Part shown: positions 60,856 to 64,000 of the stretch, piece by piece
How positions within the stretch are numbered: position 1 is the stretch's first letter
How the letters are laid out: each line of letters opens with the position of its first letter
Assembly (NCBI GenBank): GCA_003254925.1
Contig: QANZ01027320.1
Coordinates: 104,472 to 168,471 of the forward strand
Length of the DNA: 64,000 nucleotides
Direction of reading: 5' to 3'
Source of the DNA: Chamaecrista fasciculata
Lineage: Eukaryota > Streptophyta > Magnoliopsida > Fabales > Fabaceae
The notes under the pieces: generated by a model
What the model was told of the DNA's origin: nothing
Databases searched by the model: none
The model's input: the letters and a program-made list of their open reading frames with translations, nothing else
Program-made: the position numbers and the translations under genes

Positions 60856-61120
60856 TCAAATTATGTATTTGTATTTGTCCGGAATCTCTGATTTAATCGC
60901 AACCGCTACAGAATCAATAATTCCATGAGCTTGGGCTTCTGCTGCTGACATAAAAACATCCCTTTCCATGTCTTCGTTTACAACCCATAAAGGTTTGCCC
61001 GTTCTTTGTGCATAAATCTTTGCGATAATTTCGCGCAGTTTCAGCAGTTCTTCCGCTTCCAGGATAAATTCTCCCGTTTGTGCCTCATAAAAAGAACTTG
61101 CGGGTTGATGGATCATTACC
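60856..61120 (-). pseudogene. clpP: clpP exon 3 (plastid Clp protease subunit), nuclear copy
   Basis: Encodes [18 protein letters not shown], then [40 protein letters not shown] and [10 protein letters not shown]. These are the C-terminal parts of plastid ClpP with the conserved His of the Ser-His-Asp triad in the first motif. It is preceded by a group II intron end ('tctcgtcag'), so the source plastome kept clpP introns. Exons 1 and 2 with the active serine are missing. The C-terminus carries an extension ([11 protein letters not shown]) that may be native or derived. Confidence 0.9.
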
Positions 61121-61440
61121 CTGACGAGATAATATAAAAAAAGGTTCCTCTATCTCGCACGATAAGGCGAGAGGAGAGATAAAGAATAATAAAAAACAAA
61201 GATACAATTGAACAACCGTACAGGCATCTTTTGCGTATTGCATACGGCTCTACTATGGAATTGATTTTGACCTTCCATCGAAGAAATAGAAAATCGAGAG
61301 GGCCTATCAGACCTAGATCGGTAAATGATCCAATAACCACCCTTCCTTTTTTTTTNTGTTTTAGTATGGGAAAAAAGTGCCAGAGTTTGCTGAGAGGTTG
61401 GTTTCCTGGGGAGGAAAATACATAAAAAAAAATAGTTCTA

Positions 61441-61826
61441 GGATTTAAGAAATGATGGGTTATCAAGGTTATAGATTAGAATTTATATGTTTGTTCAACA
61501 AAATATTCTATTGGGCATTTTTTAGTTTTATATATGAGGGGAATGAGAGAGAGAAAGAAATAAATACTCAATTGTAAAAAAAAATTGAATGCTTCATAGA
61601 ATTTCCCTTTCAATTTATGTAAAATCAACTCACCCAATTTATAGCTTGTGTTGAGTGAACTCATGAGTTGATAAGAATTTATTATTTTTTTTAAAATATG
61701 AATATAAAATTTGATACAGAAACAATGATATGCATGATCAAAACTGAAGGAATAAAGTGGAATATCATGACTGTGTGTGTGTGTGTGTGTCTAATTGCTA
61801 TAATTACTTTCCACCATTATGTAATA
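61441..61826. other. spacer between NUPT and RLK-F
   Basis: AT-rich with a (GT)n microsatellite at about 61773-61789. Probably includes the RLK-F 3' UTR. No gene. Confidence 0.45.

Positions 61827-64000
<2,174 letters not shown>

Larger units (their letters stand above)
60100..61440 (-). other. nuclear insertion of plastid DNA (NUPT): rps12-clpP region
   Basis: Contains, in plastid order on the minus strand, part of the clpP second intron (about 61121-61440), clpP exon 3, the clpP-rps12 spacer, the rps12 5' exon, and a downstream stretch that is probably the rps12-rpl20 spacer. The base composition is more balanced than in the surroundings. An N at 61356 sits in a T-run. The outer ends are estimates. 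The left end in particular rests on inference. Plastid genes here cannot be expressed normally in the nucleus. Confidence 0.8.

Overview
The window is nuclear DNA of a flowering plant, most likely a eudicot. It is AT-rich and intron-rich, with GT-AG splice sites, plant-type NLR immune receptors, G-type lectin receptor kinases, plant transposons and a piece of inserted plastid DNA. The species cannot be named from the sequence. Two single ambiguous bases (N) occur, at 4920 and 61356.

Layout. Positions 1-3561 are repeat-rich and hold two TIR elements just upstream of NLR1. NLR1 (+, 3562-13279) is a CC-NB-ARC-LRR gene. A 165-bp solo LTR interrupts its NB-ARC region, and a long chain of small repeated exons continues downstream into a terminal coiled-coil exon. 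RLK-A (-, 14622-17855) and RLK-B (+, 22204-25527) are complete G-type lectin S-receptor-like kinase genes, separated by a repeat island at 18.6-22.0 kb. After RLK-B come a decayed RLK exon fragment and a Pack-MULE (26398-27819) that carries pieces of two unrelated host genes. NLR2 (+, 31387-40742) is a second, apparently intact At4g27190-like NLR with a very long LRR region. RLK-C (+, 41570-43728) is a 5'-truncated pseudogene with its own solo LTR insertion. RLK-D (+, 44679-48000) and RLK-E (+, 49421-52806) are complete tandem copies. Next come an intronless 3-hydroxyisobutyrate dehydrogenase-like gene (-, 54372-55445), a 5'-truncated LINE, a solo LTR, SINEs and MITEs. A plastid insertion with rps12 5' exon and clpP exon 3 lies at about 60.1-61.4 kb. 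The 3' part of RLK-F (-, 61827 to beyond the window end) closes the window.

Biology. This is a mixed innate-immunity cluster: cell-surface lectin receptor kinases interleaved with intracellular NLRs. The RLKs share one seven-exon structure, with kinase exons of 167, 211, 238 and 151 bp in every complete copy. RLK-B, -D and -E also share upstream sequence, so they arose by local duplication. The cluster has been heavily remodelled by transposons, several with clean target-site duplications: 5 bp for LTRs, 9 bp for MULE-like elements, and 12-13 bp for the LINE and a SINE.

Most distinctive are (i) the NLR1 tail built from repeated phase-0 exon cassettes ending in a coiled-coil domain, (ii) the two-gene chimeric Pack-MULE, (iii) the near-perfect GC-rich hairpin at 19954-20089, and (iv) solo LTRs that dated and broke two receptor genes.
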